From NCBI RefSeq assembly GCF_036199905.1, contig NZ_CP108109.1, positions 6,075,501 to 6,139,500 on the forward strand: a stretch of DNA of 64,000 bases. The letters are read 5' to 3'. This document shows positions 33,807 to 43,252 of this stretch, piece after piece. A program made the translations under genes and the position numbers. Source of the stretch: Streptomyces sp. NBC_00223 (GTDB lineage Bacteria; Actinomycetota; Actinomycetes; Streptomycetales; Streptomycetaceae). Within the stretch, counting starts at the first letter, position 1; each line of letters starts with the position of its first letter. Below the pieces are notes generated by a model. That model was not told the DNA's origin, did no database searches, and worked only from the letters and a program-made list of their open reading frames with translations.

Positions 33807-34229
33807 ATGAAACCGCAAGTGAACATCGCCGCCGTGGTGGACGTGATCGGGGCGCTGTCGGAGAGCACCTTGCTCAACGGCAATCTCTGTCTGATCGACG
33901 ACAGCGCCTACGACAGCACGGGCCAGGGAACTCCCGAGCTGTGCACGGTCGTCCGCCCGGGCCAGGTCGTCCAGTGGTCCGCGATCGCGCTGGACGTGCA
34001 GACGCCGGTCGAGATCAAGAGCATCACCTTCCTCGGCGCCGACGGCTCCCCGGCCGGCGAGATCACCCCGTCGTCGGAGAGCGCGGAACTGGGCCGGGAC
34101 GTCTGGTCCGGCGTCGTGCCCGCCTACATGCCGCGCGGAGTTCCGCAGCGGTACCGGGTGGAGTTCCAGATGTACGAGGGAGCGGCCAGCGTCGCGCACA
34201 TCGACTCGGCCTCCCTCACGTGCCTGTAG
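33807..34229 (+). CDS. AidA/PixA-type (inclusion body family) protein 1
   Basis: A 140-aa beta-rich protein of the AidA/PixA family: VNIAAVVDVIGALSESTLL, NLCLIDDSAYDSTGQGTPEL, VRPGQVVQWSAIALDVQTPV and EIKSITFLGADG match the family plan. PixA forms crystalline inclusions in Xenorhabdus, and AidA is quorum-controlled in Burkholderia/Ralstonia; a molecular function is not known. It is first of four tandem paralogues. No signal peptide. Ribosome site is weak (GGACGG). Confidence 0.78.
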   Translation: MKPQVNIAAVVDVIGALSESTLLNGNLCLIDDSAYDSTGQGTPELCTVVRPGQVVQWSAIALDVQTPVEIKSITFLGADGSPAGEITPSSESAELGRDVWSGVVPAYMPRGVPQRYRVEFQMYEGAASVAHIDSASLTCL

Positions 34230-34259
34230 AGATCGCTACCCCATGAGAAAGGCAGGTCC

Positions 34260-35102
34260 ATGAGCCAACAGCTGGCGATCATCGTCATGGTGGACGTGGC
34301 CGCGGCCCTGGAGTCCAGGACGCTGGAAGGCAACACCTATCTGTTCGACAACATGAAGCTCCAGGGCTCGACCGGCGAGGGCACGGGCGAACTCGTCTCG
34401 GCCATCAACGGCACGTACTGGAACGACGGTTCGCAGGCGAACGAGCAGGTGCTCAACTGGCTGCTGTACAGCCTCGGTTCGATCCCCCCGACGGTCCCGC
34501 GCGGCTATCTCGCCGACCGGGCCAGGGAGAGCGACCAGAAGGCGCTGGCCGCGCTGGACGACCTCGCGAGCCGGGCGCAGTCCGACGGCACCGACGTGGC
34601 GGCCGAACTCAGCGCGATCCAGCGCAAGGTCGGCACCCGTACGAGGGTCGAGAGCGCCAACCGTCCGGGCAGCCGCGGCGGTCACAAGGTCGTGGACCTC
34701 ACCGGCAAGGTCGTCACCCACGACCCCGGCGAGCCCCCGTCCGCGGCCGTTCACCCGGCGCCGGTGCTCACCGATGTGACCGGCGAGGCCGTCGACAACA
34801 AGATCATCTACCCGGCGGCCTACGGTTCCCCCGACCTGGTCACCGACGGGTGGTACTGGTCCGCGTCGGTCGACACGTCCCGGCCCGGCACCTACTCCTA
34901 CACGATGGAGATCGAACTCCACGAGCTGAAGGAGCAGGACGGCGAGTGGATCTGGCTGCCGGTACGGATGACGTACGACGCCAAGCTCAGGATCGCCACC
35001 GACCCGAAGCGCAACGGCTTCACCAAGGGGGGCCTGGGCCTGCTGCCCATCGCCCCGCCGCAGCCGTACGACATCCACGAGCCGTACGACAGCCACGCGT
35101 GA
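34260..35102 (+). CDS. AidA/PixA-type protein 2, with inserted domain
   Basis: A 280-aa member of the same family: LAIIVMVDVAAALESRTLEG, NTYLFDNMKLQGSTGEGTGE, LNWLLYSLGS at the front, and WYWSASVDTSRPGTYSYTME at the back. About 110 residues (75-185) are inserted in the middle; they start with a hydrophilic helical part (YLADRARESDQKALAALDDL) and are absent from the other three paralogues. ATG 34260 follows GAAAGGCAGG. Thirty bp after paralogue 1, same operon. Confidence 0.75.
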   Translation: MSQQLAIIVMVDVAAALESRTLEGNTYLFDNMKLQGSTGEGTGELVSAINGTYWNDGSQANEQVLNWLLYSLGSIPPTVPRGYLADRARESDQKALAALDDLASRAQSDGTDVAAELSAIQRKVGTRTRVESANRPGSRGGHKVVDLTGKVVTHDPGEPPSAAVHPAPVLTDVTGEAVDNKIIYPAAYGSPDLVTDGWYWSASVDTSRPGTYSYTMEIELHELKEQDGEWIWLPVRMTYDAKLRIATDPKRNGFTKGGLGLLPIAPPQPYDIHEPYDSHA

Positions 35103-35166
35103 TCCGCGGCGAGTCGACGAGCACACGAGCGTACGACCTTATGGGCGTACGAGTGAGGAGGGGCCG

Positions 35167-35700
35167 ATGAGCGCGGCGAAGAGCGTGGCGAAAAGCGCGA
35201 CGGCGAGCGGGACGACGAGTCCGGCGGCGAAGAGCCAGAAGCACCAGCCGAAGGGTGCCCAGGGGTCGGCGGACAGTACACGGCGGCCGGTGTCGATCGC
35301 CGCCGTGGTGGACGTCGTCGGCGCCCTGGCGACGTTGGGCATGCACGGCAATCTGTATCTGTACGACACCAACAAGCCGCTCGGCTCCACCGGTCTGGGC
35401 ACCGAGGAGCTGCGGACCAAGGTGAAGGCCGGCGACCAACTGCTGTGGTCGACCTTCGCGTTGGAGTGCGAGGCGTATGTCGCCATCGAGGACATCGCGA
35501 TCGACCCCTCGGTGTGCGAGCCGGTCCGCAAGGTCTACCCCGGCACCGATGTCTCGTACTGGATCGGCACGGTGAAGAAGGACGACGTGGCGGCGACCCC
35601 GTACCGGATCACCTTCCGGCTGGGCACGCGGACCGAGCCGTTGACCACGGACCTGTCGCCGGTCCTGGTCGGTGCGAACGCCGTCAACGGACGGGGCTGA
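35167..35700 (+). CDS. AidA/PixA-type protein 3, with basic N-terminal tail
   Basis: A 177-aa family member: an N-terminal 40-residue Ser/Ala/Lys/Gly-rich tail (AAKSVAKSATASGTTSPAAK), then VSIAAVVDVVGALATLGMHG, NLYLYDTNKPLGSTGLGTEE, VKAGDQLLWSTFALECEAYV. The tail is likely disordered and could bind nucleic acid or acidic partners (inference). ATG 35167 follows GGAGGGG. Confidence 0.75.
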   Translation: MSAAKSVAKSATASGTTSPAAKSQKHQPKGAQGSADSTRRPVSIAAVVDVVGALATLGMHGNLYLYDTNKPLGSTGLGTEELRTKVKAGDQLLWSTFALECEAYVAIEDIAIDPSVCEPVRKVYPGTDVSYWIGTVKKDDVAATPYRITFRLGTRTEPLTTDLSPVLVGANAVNGRG

Positions 35701-35710
35701 GAGGGAGACC

Positions 35711-36256
35711 ATGACCACCAGCGTCGAGGACAAGAAGCAGAACCCCGGGCAGCTGAACTCGGTCCAGCTCAACATCGTCACCTTCGTCGACATGGAGAAG
35801 GCGGCAGCCAACGGCTCGCTCAAGGACGCCGTCTACATGATGGACAACAGCGTCGGCGGCCAGGGCCAGGGCACCCCCCACCTGGAGACGTACTGCAAGC
35901 AGGGCCAGGTGCTGAACTGGATCATCCGCCCGATCGACATGGAGAAGCGGCCCGACGGCACCTGGCCGCCCATGCCGAAGATCAACAACATCGTCTTCCT
36001 CGACAGTGAGGAGGGGGACGAGGAGGACGTCGCCGAGATCAAGGTCTGCACCGAGCTGAAGATCTACGGCATGCCCGACCGTATCCGCGACAAGTACACC
36101 CCGGTCTACTACTACTGGGCCGGTACGGTGCTGAGCACGCTGCGGCCGGGGCTGTACAAGTACCGGCTCGTCCTGGAGCTGGAACAGGACGGCAAGAAGG
36201 AACGGCTGTACCTCAACTCGGTCGACCACCCGTCGATCAGGGTGCTCGCCGTCTAG
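35711..36256 (+). CDS. AidA/PixA-type protein 4
   Basis: A 181-aa family member: VQLNIVTFVDMEKAAANGSL, VYMMDNSVGGQGQGTPHLET, QGQVLNWIIRPIDMEKRPDG, and YYYWAGTVLSTLRPGLYKYR. It is the most acidic of the four (EEGDEEDVAE). Ten bp after paralogue 3, start ATG 35711 with GGGAG. It closes the run; 13-bp repeats and a terminator follow. Confidence 0.78.
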   Translation: MTTSVEDKKQNPGQLNSVQLNIVTFVDMEKAAANGSLKDAVYMMDNSVGGQGQGTPHLETYCKQGQVLNWIIRPIDMEKRPDGTWPPMPKINNIVFLDSEEGDEEDVAEIKVCTELKIYGMPDRIRDKYTPVYYYWAGTVLSTLRPGLYKYRLVLELEQDGKKERLYLNSVDHPSIRVLAV

Positions 36257-36307
36257 CGACACCGGTTGGCGACACCGGTTGGCGACACCGTTTGGCGTCG
36301 CCGGTTG
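36256..36307 (+). repeat. Four 13-bp tandem repeats
   Basis: GCGACACCGGTTG occurs twice exactly and twice with changes, in direct tandem directly at the stop codon of AidA/PixA protein 4. Confidence 0.85.
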
Positions 36308-36324
36308 GCGGCACCCGCTCCCAG

Positions 36325-36365
36325 GGGCCCGGCCCGCGAGACCCCCCTCGCGGCGCCGGGCCCTT
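36325..36365 (+). terminator. Terminator closing the AidA/PixA run
   Basis: GGGCCCGGCCCGCGAG (36325-36340) pairs with CTCGCGG (36347-36353) and CCGGGCCC (36356-36363), giving a long stem followed by TT. Confidence 0.82.
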
Positions 36366-36551
36366 GGCGGTACGTTGACGAACGGCACGACGAATTCCGG
36401 TGGCACTTGCGGCACTTCGGAACTTCCGTTTCGCGGTCAAGGTATTCGCAGGGAAGTTGCAAGGTTTTCGTCCAGACGCCTCCCGCATACTCGGGCGGAC
36501 GGGCCCATGGCCCGATCTGTCTCGAATCGCGTGGGGGAGGCAAGAGCGAAT

Positions 36552-37478
36552 ATGTCGCGGTTTGCAGTGGTGGGAATGACCCGGCTGGCGATGACCGTGC
36601 CGGTCGACCGTTTTCCGCTCGAGTACAGCGCTTTGCGTCATGCGTCATGGATGGGCTGCGCGGTGGTCGGGGGAGCGTACAACATCGCCAGCGCGCTGGC
36701 GGCCCTCGGTGACAGTCCTCAACTGTGCACGCAGGTGGGGAAGGACGACGCCGGCCACGCCATCAGGACGGCCCTGAAGCGTCGTGGACTCGACGGGCGA
36801 GGAGTGGTGACGACCCAGGAGTCCCCGAAGACGGTGATCTTCGTCGACTCGGAAGGCCGGGTGGCACGGAACGCCTGGAATTCCGAGACGTGGGTCGAGT
36901 ATCCGATGGAGCGGTACATCGAGCGGGCGGTCGAGGCCGATCTGGCCATCGTGACCAGCCATCCGTTCGGAAAGCCGTTCCTGGGCGTGTCGAAGGAACT
37001 GCTGAAGATGCCGGTGGCGGTGGACATGCACCTGGCGGCGGATCTCGACAACGAGCGGCAGCGGCCGTGGTTCGAATCGGCCGACGTGCTCTTCTGCAGC
37101 CACGAACGGCTGCCGGGCCGGCCCGAGGAGTGGATCGCCGAAGTGCTCCGGCGCTACCCCGGCTGCCGGATCGTCGCGGTCGGGCGGGGAGCGGCGGGCT
37201 GTGTCATGGGGCTGTGGGACGGCCGCCTGGTCGAGATCGAGGCCGTCACCCCTCGTCCGATCCGGAGCACGGACGGGGCGGGCGACGCGCTGTTCGCGTC
37301 CTTCCTGCACGGGTGGCTCGCGTCGGGGGAGCCGGTCGAGGCGCTGGAGTCCGCGGTGCTGTTCGCGGGCTGGAAGATCGGCGCGGAGTCGGCGGCCGAG
37401 GGGTTCGTCACCCGCGCGGAACTCGCCGCCCTGCGGCGGGCGTACCCGATGCGGACGCGAGTGGGCAGCTGGCGGTGA
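36552..37478 (+). CDS. PfkB-family carbohydrate/nucleoside kinase
   Basis: A 308-aa PfkB kinase: FAVVGMTRLAMTVPVDRFPL, GGAYNIASALAALGDSPQLC, and the ATP-site/catalytic signature IRSTDGAGDALFASFLHG. Substrate unknown; members phosphorylate ribose, fructose, adenosine and others. ATG 36552 was chosen at the family start (MSRFAVVGM); GGGGGAGG lies a little far upstream, and ATG 36507 is an alternative. It follows the AidA/PixA run after a terminator, so it probably has its own promoter. Confidence 0.88.
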   Translation: MSRFAVVGMTRLAMTVPVDRFPLEYSALRHASWMGCAVVGGAYNIASALAALGDSPQLCTQVGKDDAGHAIRTALKRRGLDGRGVVTTQESPKTVIFVDSEGRVARNAWNSETWVEYPMERYIERAVEADLAIVTSHPFGKPFLGVSKELLKMPVAVDMHLAADLDNERQRPWFESADVLFCSHERLPGRPEEWIAEVLRRYPGCRIVAVGRGAAGCVMGLWDGRLVEIEAVTPRPIRSTDGAGDALFASFLHGWLASGEPVEALESAVLFAGWKIGAESAAEGFVTRAELAALRRAYPMRTRVGSWR

Positions 37479-37513
37479 GCCGGCCCCCGGCGACAGGCTT
37501 TCGGCGTGATCCG

Positions 37514-39625
37514 TCAGCCTGATCCGGCGGTGGTGTCGTCCAGACGGGCCAGACGAGCGGCGGCGCGCCGCGCGTCCTGGACGGCGCCGAGTCCCGTGTA
37601 GACGGCTTCGGCCCGGGCGTAACAGCTCCGGGCCGAAGCCCGGTCGCCCTCCCGCTCGTCGAGGTCGCCGAGCGCTTCGTACACGGTCCCTTCCTCGAAC
37701 ACCGTGCCCTTCCCGTCCAGCAGGTCCAGTACGACGGCGAAGTGCGCGCGTGCGGCGGGCTCGTCCCCGGACCGCACGTGGGCCTGGCCGAGGAGGCGTT
37801 CGACGAGGATTTCGTGGTGGTCGCCGGTTCCGGTGAGCATGTCGCGGGCCCGGGTGAGTTGGGCGAGGGCTTCGGTGTGGCGGCCCGACAGGCTCTCCGT
37901 CTCGCCGATGGCGGCGTGTTCGCGGGCCTGGCCGCGGGTGTCGCCCACCTCCGTCCGGAGGTCCAGCGCCGTGCGCAGCAGTTCGCCGGTCCGCGGCAGG
38001 TCGCCGAGGGCCCGGTGGGTGAGCGCGGCGTGGTGCAGGACGAGGGCTTCGCCGCGGCGGTCGCCGATGTCACGGCGTACGGAGACCGCCCGGTCGAAGG
38101 CCCGTAACGCCTCGGCGTCGCGGCCCGCGTCGCGCAACGCGACCCCCAGCCCGGTGAGCAGGCGCGCCTCGCCGAGTCGGTGCCCGCAGGCTCGCGCGGA
38201 GGCAACGCCGAGTTCATACGCGGCCGTCCAGTCCTCGTGAAGGTGAAGGGAGGAGAACAGCGGCCACATCGCGTCCGCGATCTGCCAGGCGGCGGAGTGC
38301 AAGTCGTTGTCGGCCGCCAGCCGTTGGGCCGAGACCAGATTGCCGCGCTCGGTGGCGAACCACTCCAGCGCGGCGGCGGAGTCCGTGAAGGTGATCGCGT
38401 CGGGCGAGGGTGAGGAATAGTGCGGCGGCGGCCGGTGGCGCTGGGGATTGAGGACCCGGTCGGCGCTGTTGGCCGTCGCGAGGTAGTGGTCGAGGACCCG
38501 CCGTACGATCCCGCCGCGCAATTCGCCGGGGTCGTCGGCCTCGGTACGGCCGAGGGCGTGCTGGTGTATCAGGTCGTGGAAGCGGTAGCGGTCGGGGCCG
38601 GGGGCGCTCAGCAGACTCGCGTCGACCAGCGCGGCCGCCCGTTCCCTTGGGCCGCCGATCGCCGGTTCGGCCGAGGCCACGGCCGTGACGACGCCCGCGC
38701 CGAATTCCGGCCCGGGGTGCAGGCCCAGCCGCCGGTACAGCCGGGCGGCGTCGGACGGGAGGGCGGCGTATGCCTGGTCCAGGCACGCGATCATCGAGAA
38801 CTCCTCATCGGCTGCGGTGGAACGAATCCCCGTGTCGAGGTCGGCGGCGGCCTCGGCGATGCTCCACCCGGGCCGGACCGTCAGCAGCGCCGCGCCGACG
38901 CACACCGCGAGGGGAAAGCGCCCGCAGGAGTCCACGAGGTCCCGTGCGGCGGCGTAGTCGGCGGCGACCCGCTCCTGGCCCGCGATAAGGGCGAGGAGTT
39001 CTACGGCATCCTCGGTGTCGAGCGGTTCGAGCGGCACCATCCGGGCGCCGTCCAGGAGCAGCGAGGTGAGCCGCCACCGGCTGGTGACCACGCAGACGCT
39101 GCCGGGCGCGACCGGCGCGAGTACGCGCACCTGGGCCGCCGAGAAGGCGTTGTCGCACAGCAGGGCGAGGCGCCGGCCGGCGGTGAGCGTACGGAACAGC
39201 GAGGTCTGCTCGGCCAGGTCGCCCGGTACATGGCCGGGGCCCACGCCCAGCGCGTGCAGAAACCGCGGCAGTACGGAACTGGGCGCCACCGGCTGCTCGG
39301 TGAGGTGTCCCTGGAGGTCGACGTACAGCTGGCCGTCGGGGAAGCGGTCGCCGCGCCGGTGCAGCCAGGACAGCGCGAGCGAGGTCTTGCCGACGCCCGG
39401 CGGTCCGCTGATCACCGCCAGGGCCGGCCCCTCCCCGGTCAGTGCGGCGTCGAGTGCGGCGTCCAGAGCGTCGAGGCTTTCGGTGCGGCCGGTGAAGTGC
39501 CGTGGCCCGGGAGGCAGTTGGCGGGGCACGCGAGGAGCCTGCTCCTGGGCGGCGGCGATCCCCAGATAGACGTCACCGTGGATGGTGGCCGCCTGGACGC
39601 TGGGGCCGTGGACCGTGCCGGACAT
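37514..39625 (-). CDS. AfsR-like NTPase/TPR protein lacking the SARP domain
   Basis: A 703-aa protein: short N-terminal GTVHGPSVQAATIHGDVYLG segment, NB-ARC NTPase with Walker A SGPPGVGKTSLALSW (K near 80) and sensor VCVVTSRWRLTSLL, then TPR repeats to the C-terminus. It corresponds to AfsR without the winged helix and BTAD domains, so it cannot bind DNA by that route. It may act as a partner or antagonist of the full-length regulator at 40112 (inference). Convergent with the PfkB gene. An upstream frame to 39718 is possible. Confidence 0.85.
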   Translation of the reverse strand: MSGTVHGPSVQAATIHGDVYLGIAAAQEQAPRVPRQLPPGPRHFTGRTESLDALDAALDAALTGEGPALAVISGPPGVGKTSLALSWLHRRGDRFPDGQLYVDLQGHLTEQPVAPSSVLPRFLHALGVGPGHVPGDLAEQTSLFRTLTAGRRLALLCDNAFSAAQVRVLAPVAPGSVCVVTSRWRLTSLLLDGARMVPLEPLDTEDAVELLALIAGQERVAADYAAARDLVDSCGRFPLAVCVGAALLTVRPGWSIAEAAADLDTGIRSTAADEEFSMIACLDQAYAALPSDAARLYRRLGLHPGPEFGAGVVTAVASAEPAIGGPRERAAALVDASLLSAPGPDRYRFHDLIHQHALGRTEADDPGELRGGIVRRVLDHYLATANSADRVLNPQRHRPPPHYSSPSPDAITFTDSAAALEWFATERGNLVSAQRLAADNDLHSAAWQIADAMWPLFSSLHLHEDWTAAYELGVASARACGHRLGEARLLTGLGVALRDAGRDAEALRAFDRAVSVRRDIGDRRGEALVLHHAALTHRALGDLPRTGELLRTALDLRTEVGDTRGQAREHAAIGETESLSGRHTEALAQLTRARDMLTGTGDHHEILVERLLGQAHVRSGDEPAARAHFAVVLDLLDGKGTVFEEGTVYEALGDLDEREGDRASARSCYARAEAVYTGLGAVQDARRAAARLARLDDTTAGSG

Positions 39626-40111
39626 CGCGTTGCGTGTGTCGTTGATCGCGGGCGTGGCATGACGGTCGGAACTCTCCACACAGGCCCCCGAGTGCCGCCA
39701 CGGCCGATTCACCGGCACAGGTACATCCGCTGCCTCGGTCGATCTGCCCTTTTCCTGGCCTCAGCAAACGGCAAGGCTATTATTCGGCGTACGAACAATT
39801 GGCCGGATTCCCGCTGCCGGCGTTCACCGACCCGGCGGACCCGTCACCACTCCGCACAGGCGACCGCAGCCCGAGCCCGGCCTGACCAGGGTGGCCCCGG
39901 GGGCAGCAGACGAGGCGGCCGCAGGAATGGGTGATTCCCCGAAAATTCCGGTCCGCGGGATTTTGGCGAATTCTCCCCGGGCGCGCCCGTGTCCCAATTC
40001 CGCGGCCCCTGCCACATGACCGTGGCCCGTGTCACACTGCCGTTCTGAGCGACACGTGCATGCCACTCAGTTGCATAGACGACGGAGAAGATCGGCACGG
40101 GGAGATCGCTG

Positions 40112-43100
40112 GTGGAACTGCGCATCCTTGGCCCCCTTGAGCTGTGGGCGAATGGCCGGAGACACCGACTCGGAACCCAGCAAGAAGGACGCGTACTGGC
40201 GATACTTCTGATGGCCGAGGGCAGAGCGGTTCCGGTGGACCGGCTCATCGATCAAGCCTGGGACGGAGATCCACCACCGAGCGCTTCGGAGACCCTGCAC
40301 AGCTACATCTCCCGCCTGCGGTCCCGGCTTCGCGCCGCGATCGGCGACCAGGTCAGTCTGGATTTCTCCTCACGCACCTACTCGCTGCGAATTCTGTCGG
40401 GGTCGGTCGACCTCATGAGTTTTCGGCATTTGTGCCGACAGAGCCGACAGGCCGCCGAACGCGGGGACGTCGAGTACGCCGTCACCCTGCTGCGGGAGGC
40501 CGAGGCATTGCGGCGGGCCGAGCCTCTCGCGGGACTCACGGGATACTGGGCCGAGTCCGTGCGGGAGCGGCTCCGGGAGGAACTGCGGGAGGCCACGGAA
40601 TCCCGTATCCGGCTGGAGTTGTCCCTGGGCAGGCACGCCCAGTTGGTCAGCGAACTGAGGGAACTGGCCGGTCTCAGCCCGGTGGTCGAACCCGTGGTGG
40701 CCGACCTGATGATCGCGCTCTACCGATGCGGCCGCCCGGCCGAGTCGTTGACCGCGTACCGCTCGGCCCGCCGGCGGCTCCAGGACGAACTGGGCCTGGA
40801 GCCGGGACGGGAACTCCAGGAGCTTCATCAGCGTGTGCTCAGGCGCGATCCCGAACTGCTCCTTCCCGTCGAGCCCGAACACCCCCAATTACCGGCGGTG
40901 GACAACCTGCCGCGCGACATACCCGATTTCACCGGACGCAGGGAGGAAATCGGCCTGCTGCTCGCCCAGTTGGGAGAACCGGGCGGCCGTACGGCCCTGC
41001 CGCTCGCGGTGGTGCACGGAATGCCAGGCGTGGGCAAGACCCGCTTGGCCATTCGCGTCGCGCATCTTCTCCATGAGCGGTATCCGGACGGGCGTCTTTA
41101 CATCAATTTACGCGCTTTCGGCAGTCAGCCCCCGCTCGATCCCGGCGGCGCGCTCGCCCAGTTGCTCATCACGCTCGGGGTGCCGGTGGAACGCCTGCCG
41201 GCCGGACTGGACGAGCGGGCGGCCCTCTGGCGGGAGTTGACCGCCCGGCGCAGAGCGATCGTCGTTCTCGACGACGCCTACGACGCCGCTCAAGTACGTC
41301 CGCTGCTGCCCGGCACCCACAGCTGCTCGGTACTGGTGACCAGCCGGCACCGGCTCACCGACCTCGAAGGCTCCTGGTCGCTCTCCCTCGAAGTGCCCTC
41401 CCCGTCGGAGGCGTCGGCGCTCTTCACCCGGGTGGCCGGCCGGGCCCGCACCACGAATTCCGCCGCCCTCCGCCGTACGGTGGAACTGTGCGGATACCAT
41501 CCCCTCGCACTCCATCTGGCCGCCGCCCGCCTCCGGCACCGGATCGGCTGGGACATCGAGGATCTGGCGGACCGGCTGACCCGGGCGGCCTCACTGCTCG
41601 ATGAGATCGACACGTCCTTGGGCATCGCCACCGCATTCGAACTCTGCTACGCGGAACTGGACATCGGGGACCGGCGCCTTTTCCGCCGTCTCGCTCTCCA
41701 CCCGGGACCCGATTTCACCGTCGGAGTCGCCGCCGCGCTGGCGGGCGAGGAAGAAGGCCGGACACGCCGCGGTCTTGACACGCTCCTCGACGGCCACCTC
41801 ATCGAGGAAAGCGGACGTGACCGGTTTCGGACCCACGACCTCATTCGTGAATTCGGACTGAAGACGGGAGATCGCGAGGATTCCCCGGTCGTACGGCAGG
41901 CCGCCGTACGGAGAATGCTGGACCACTATCTCCTCCACGCGGACCGGGCCGACCGGCTGGCCCGTCCGCACCGCCGCCGTATCGGCGTGCCGCCTTCCGT
42001 GCCCGGCCCGACAGCGGCCGATCCACGGCTGCGCACCGCCGAGGAGGGCGAGGCGTGGCTCGACCTCGAACGCGCGAATCTGCTGGCCGCCGCCCGTACG
42101 GCGGTCGCGCGGTCGCCCGACCACGCGCTGTTCTTCCCCCATGTCCTGGGCCCGTCCTTCCTGGCATGGGGAATCTGGGACACGGCGACGGATCTCTACA
42201 CCGCGTCGGTGGACCTGGCACGGGAAGGCGCCGACGACGCGGTGACCGGCCGACTGCTCGCGGAAATGGCCGCGTTGCTGTGGAATCAGGGGGCACACGA
42301 CGAAGCCCTGTCCGTAGCCGAGGAGGCATGGGCCATGGGCCGGGACCGGGACGACCAGGAGACACAGGCCCAGGCCCTCATCCAGATCGGCCGGAGCCGT
42401 CTCATCGACGGCCGCCGTATCGACGCCTTCGACTGCCTGGGCCGGGCATTGGCCTTGCACCGGGCCACCGGAAACCGCGGTGGTGAGGCATACGTTCAGA
42501 ATCTGCTGGGCGTCGCCCTGTCCCACGCCGGCCAATACGCGGAATCCGTCGAACAGTTCCGGGCCATGCTCGCCACCAACACGGACATCGGTGATCGCCT
42601 GGGCCAGGTGAAGGCGCTGAACAACATCGGCGAGGTCTTCTCCATTCTGGGCCGGTACGAGGAAGCCCGCGGCCATTACGTCCGCTCGCTCGCCCTGGTC
42701 CGTGTCATCGGCGGCCGCCAGGAGATGTCCAATCTGTTCACCAACATCGGCAACATCCGCCGGGCGACCGGGGACTTCGAAGGGGCGCTCTCCCAGTACC
42801 GCCGTGCCCTGAACGCCTACCGCGACACCAGTGACCCGAGGGGGGAGGCGGACGTGCTCATCTGCATCGGCCAGACCTACCTGGAGATGTCCCGGCACAA
42901 TGAAGCCCGGCTCCACTTCAAGATGGCCGAGCACGTCGCGGACCGGATCGGCGACCGCTACGCGCGTCAACAGGCACTGGTCGGTACGGCCCACGCGCAA
43001 CGGGCCTCGCGGCAGTTCGGTCCGTCGATGGCGACGTTCCAGGAAGCGCTGCGCCTGGCCGAGGAGATCGACATCCCGCTCGCCGTCGGACGCGCGCTGG

Positions 43101-43252
43101 ACGGGATGGGCCAGACCCTGGAGGCCATGGAGGGGGCAGCGGCGGCGCGGAATTGCTTCGAACGCGCTCTCGCCGTGTACGAGCAACTCGGCGTCCAGGA
43201 CGCCGAGGCGGTGCGGAGAAGGCTGGGTGCCTCGGGAGCCACCGGATCCTAG
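40112..43252 (+). CDS. SARP/AfsR-family transcriptional activator
   Basis: A 1046-aa regulator. Residues 1-95 form an OmpR-like winged helix (LRILGPLELWANGRRHRLGT), about 100-245 the BTAD domain (EDVEYAVTLLREAEALRRAE), about 270-560 an NB-ARC NTPase (VHGMPGVGKTRLAIRVAH, SCSVLVTSRHRLTDL), and the rest TPRs. SARPs switch on antibiotic-type clusters by binding direct heptamer repeats near -35. It is next to the decarboxylase/AidA-PixA cluster, which it may control. GTG 40112 follows GGGGAGA. The 39626-40111 space holds promoters only. Confidence 0.92.
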   Translation: MELRILGPLELWANGRRHRLGTQQEGRVLAILLMAEGRAVPVDRLIDQAWDGDPPPSASETLHSYISRLRSRLRAAIGDQVSLDFSSRTYSLRILSGSVDLMSFRHLCRQSRQAAERGDVEYAVTLLREAEALRRAEPLAGLTGYWAESVRERLREELREATESRIRLELSLGRHAQLVSELRELAGLSPVVEPVVADLMIALYRCGRPAESLTAYRSARRRLQDELGLEPGRELQELHQRVLRRDPELLLPVEPEHPQLPAVDNLPRDIPDFTGRREEIGLLLAQLGEPGGRTALPLAVVHGMPGVGKTRLAIRVAHLLHERYPDGRLYINLRAFGSQPPLDPGGALAQLLITLGVPVERLPAGLDERAALWRELTARRRAIVVLDDAYDAAQVRPLLPGTHSCSVLVTSRHRLTDLEGSWSLSLEVPSPSEASALFTRVAGRARTTNSAALRRTVELCGYHPLALHLAAARLRHRIGWDIEDLADRLTRAASLLDEIDTSLGIATAFELCYAELDIGDRRLFRRLALHPGPDFTVGVAAALAGEEEGRTRRGLDTLLDGHLIEESGRDRFRTHDLIREFGLKTGDREDSPVVRQAAVRRMLDHYLLHADRADRLARPHRRRIGVPPSVPGPTAADPRLRTAEEGEAWLDLERANLLAAARTAVARSPDHALFFPHVLGPSFLAWGIWDTATDLYTASVDLAREGADDAVTGRLLAEMAALLWNQGAHDEALSVAEEAWAMGRDRDDQETQAQALIQIGRSRLIDGRRIDAFDCLGRALALHRATGNRGGEAYVQNLLGVALSHAGQYAESVEQFRAMLATNTDIGDRLGQVKALNNIGEVFSILGRYEEARGHYVRSLALVRVIGGRQEMSNLFTNIGNIRRATGDFEGALSQYRRALNAYRDTSDPRGEADVLICIGQTYLEMSRHNEARLHFKMAEHVADRIGDRYARQQALVGTAHAQRASRQFGPSMATFQEALRLAEEIDIPLAVGRALDGMGQTLEAMEGAAAARNCFERALAVYEQLGVQDAEAVRRRLGASGATGS

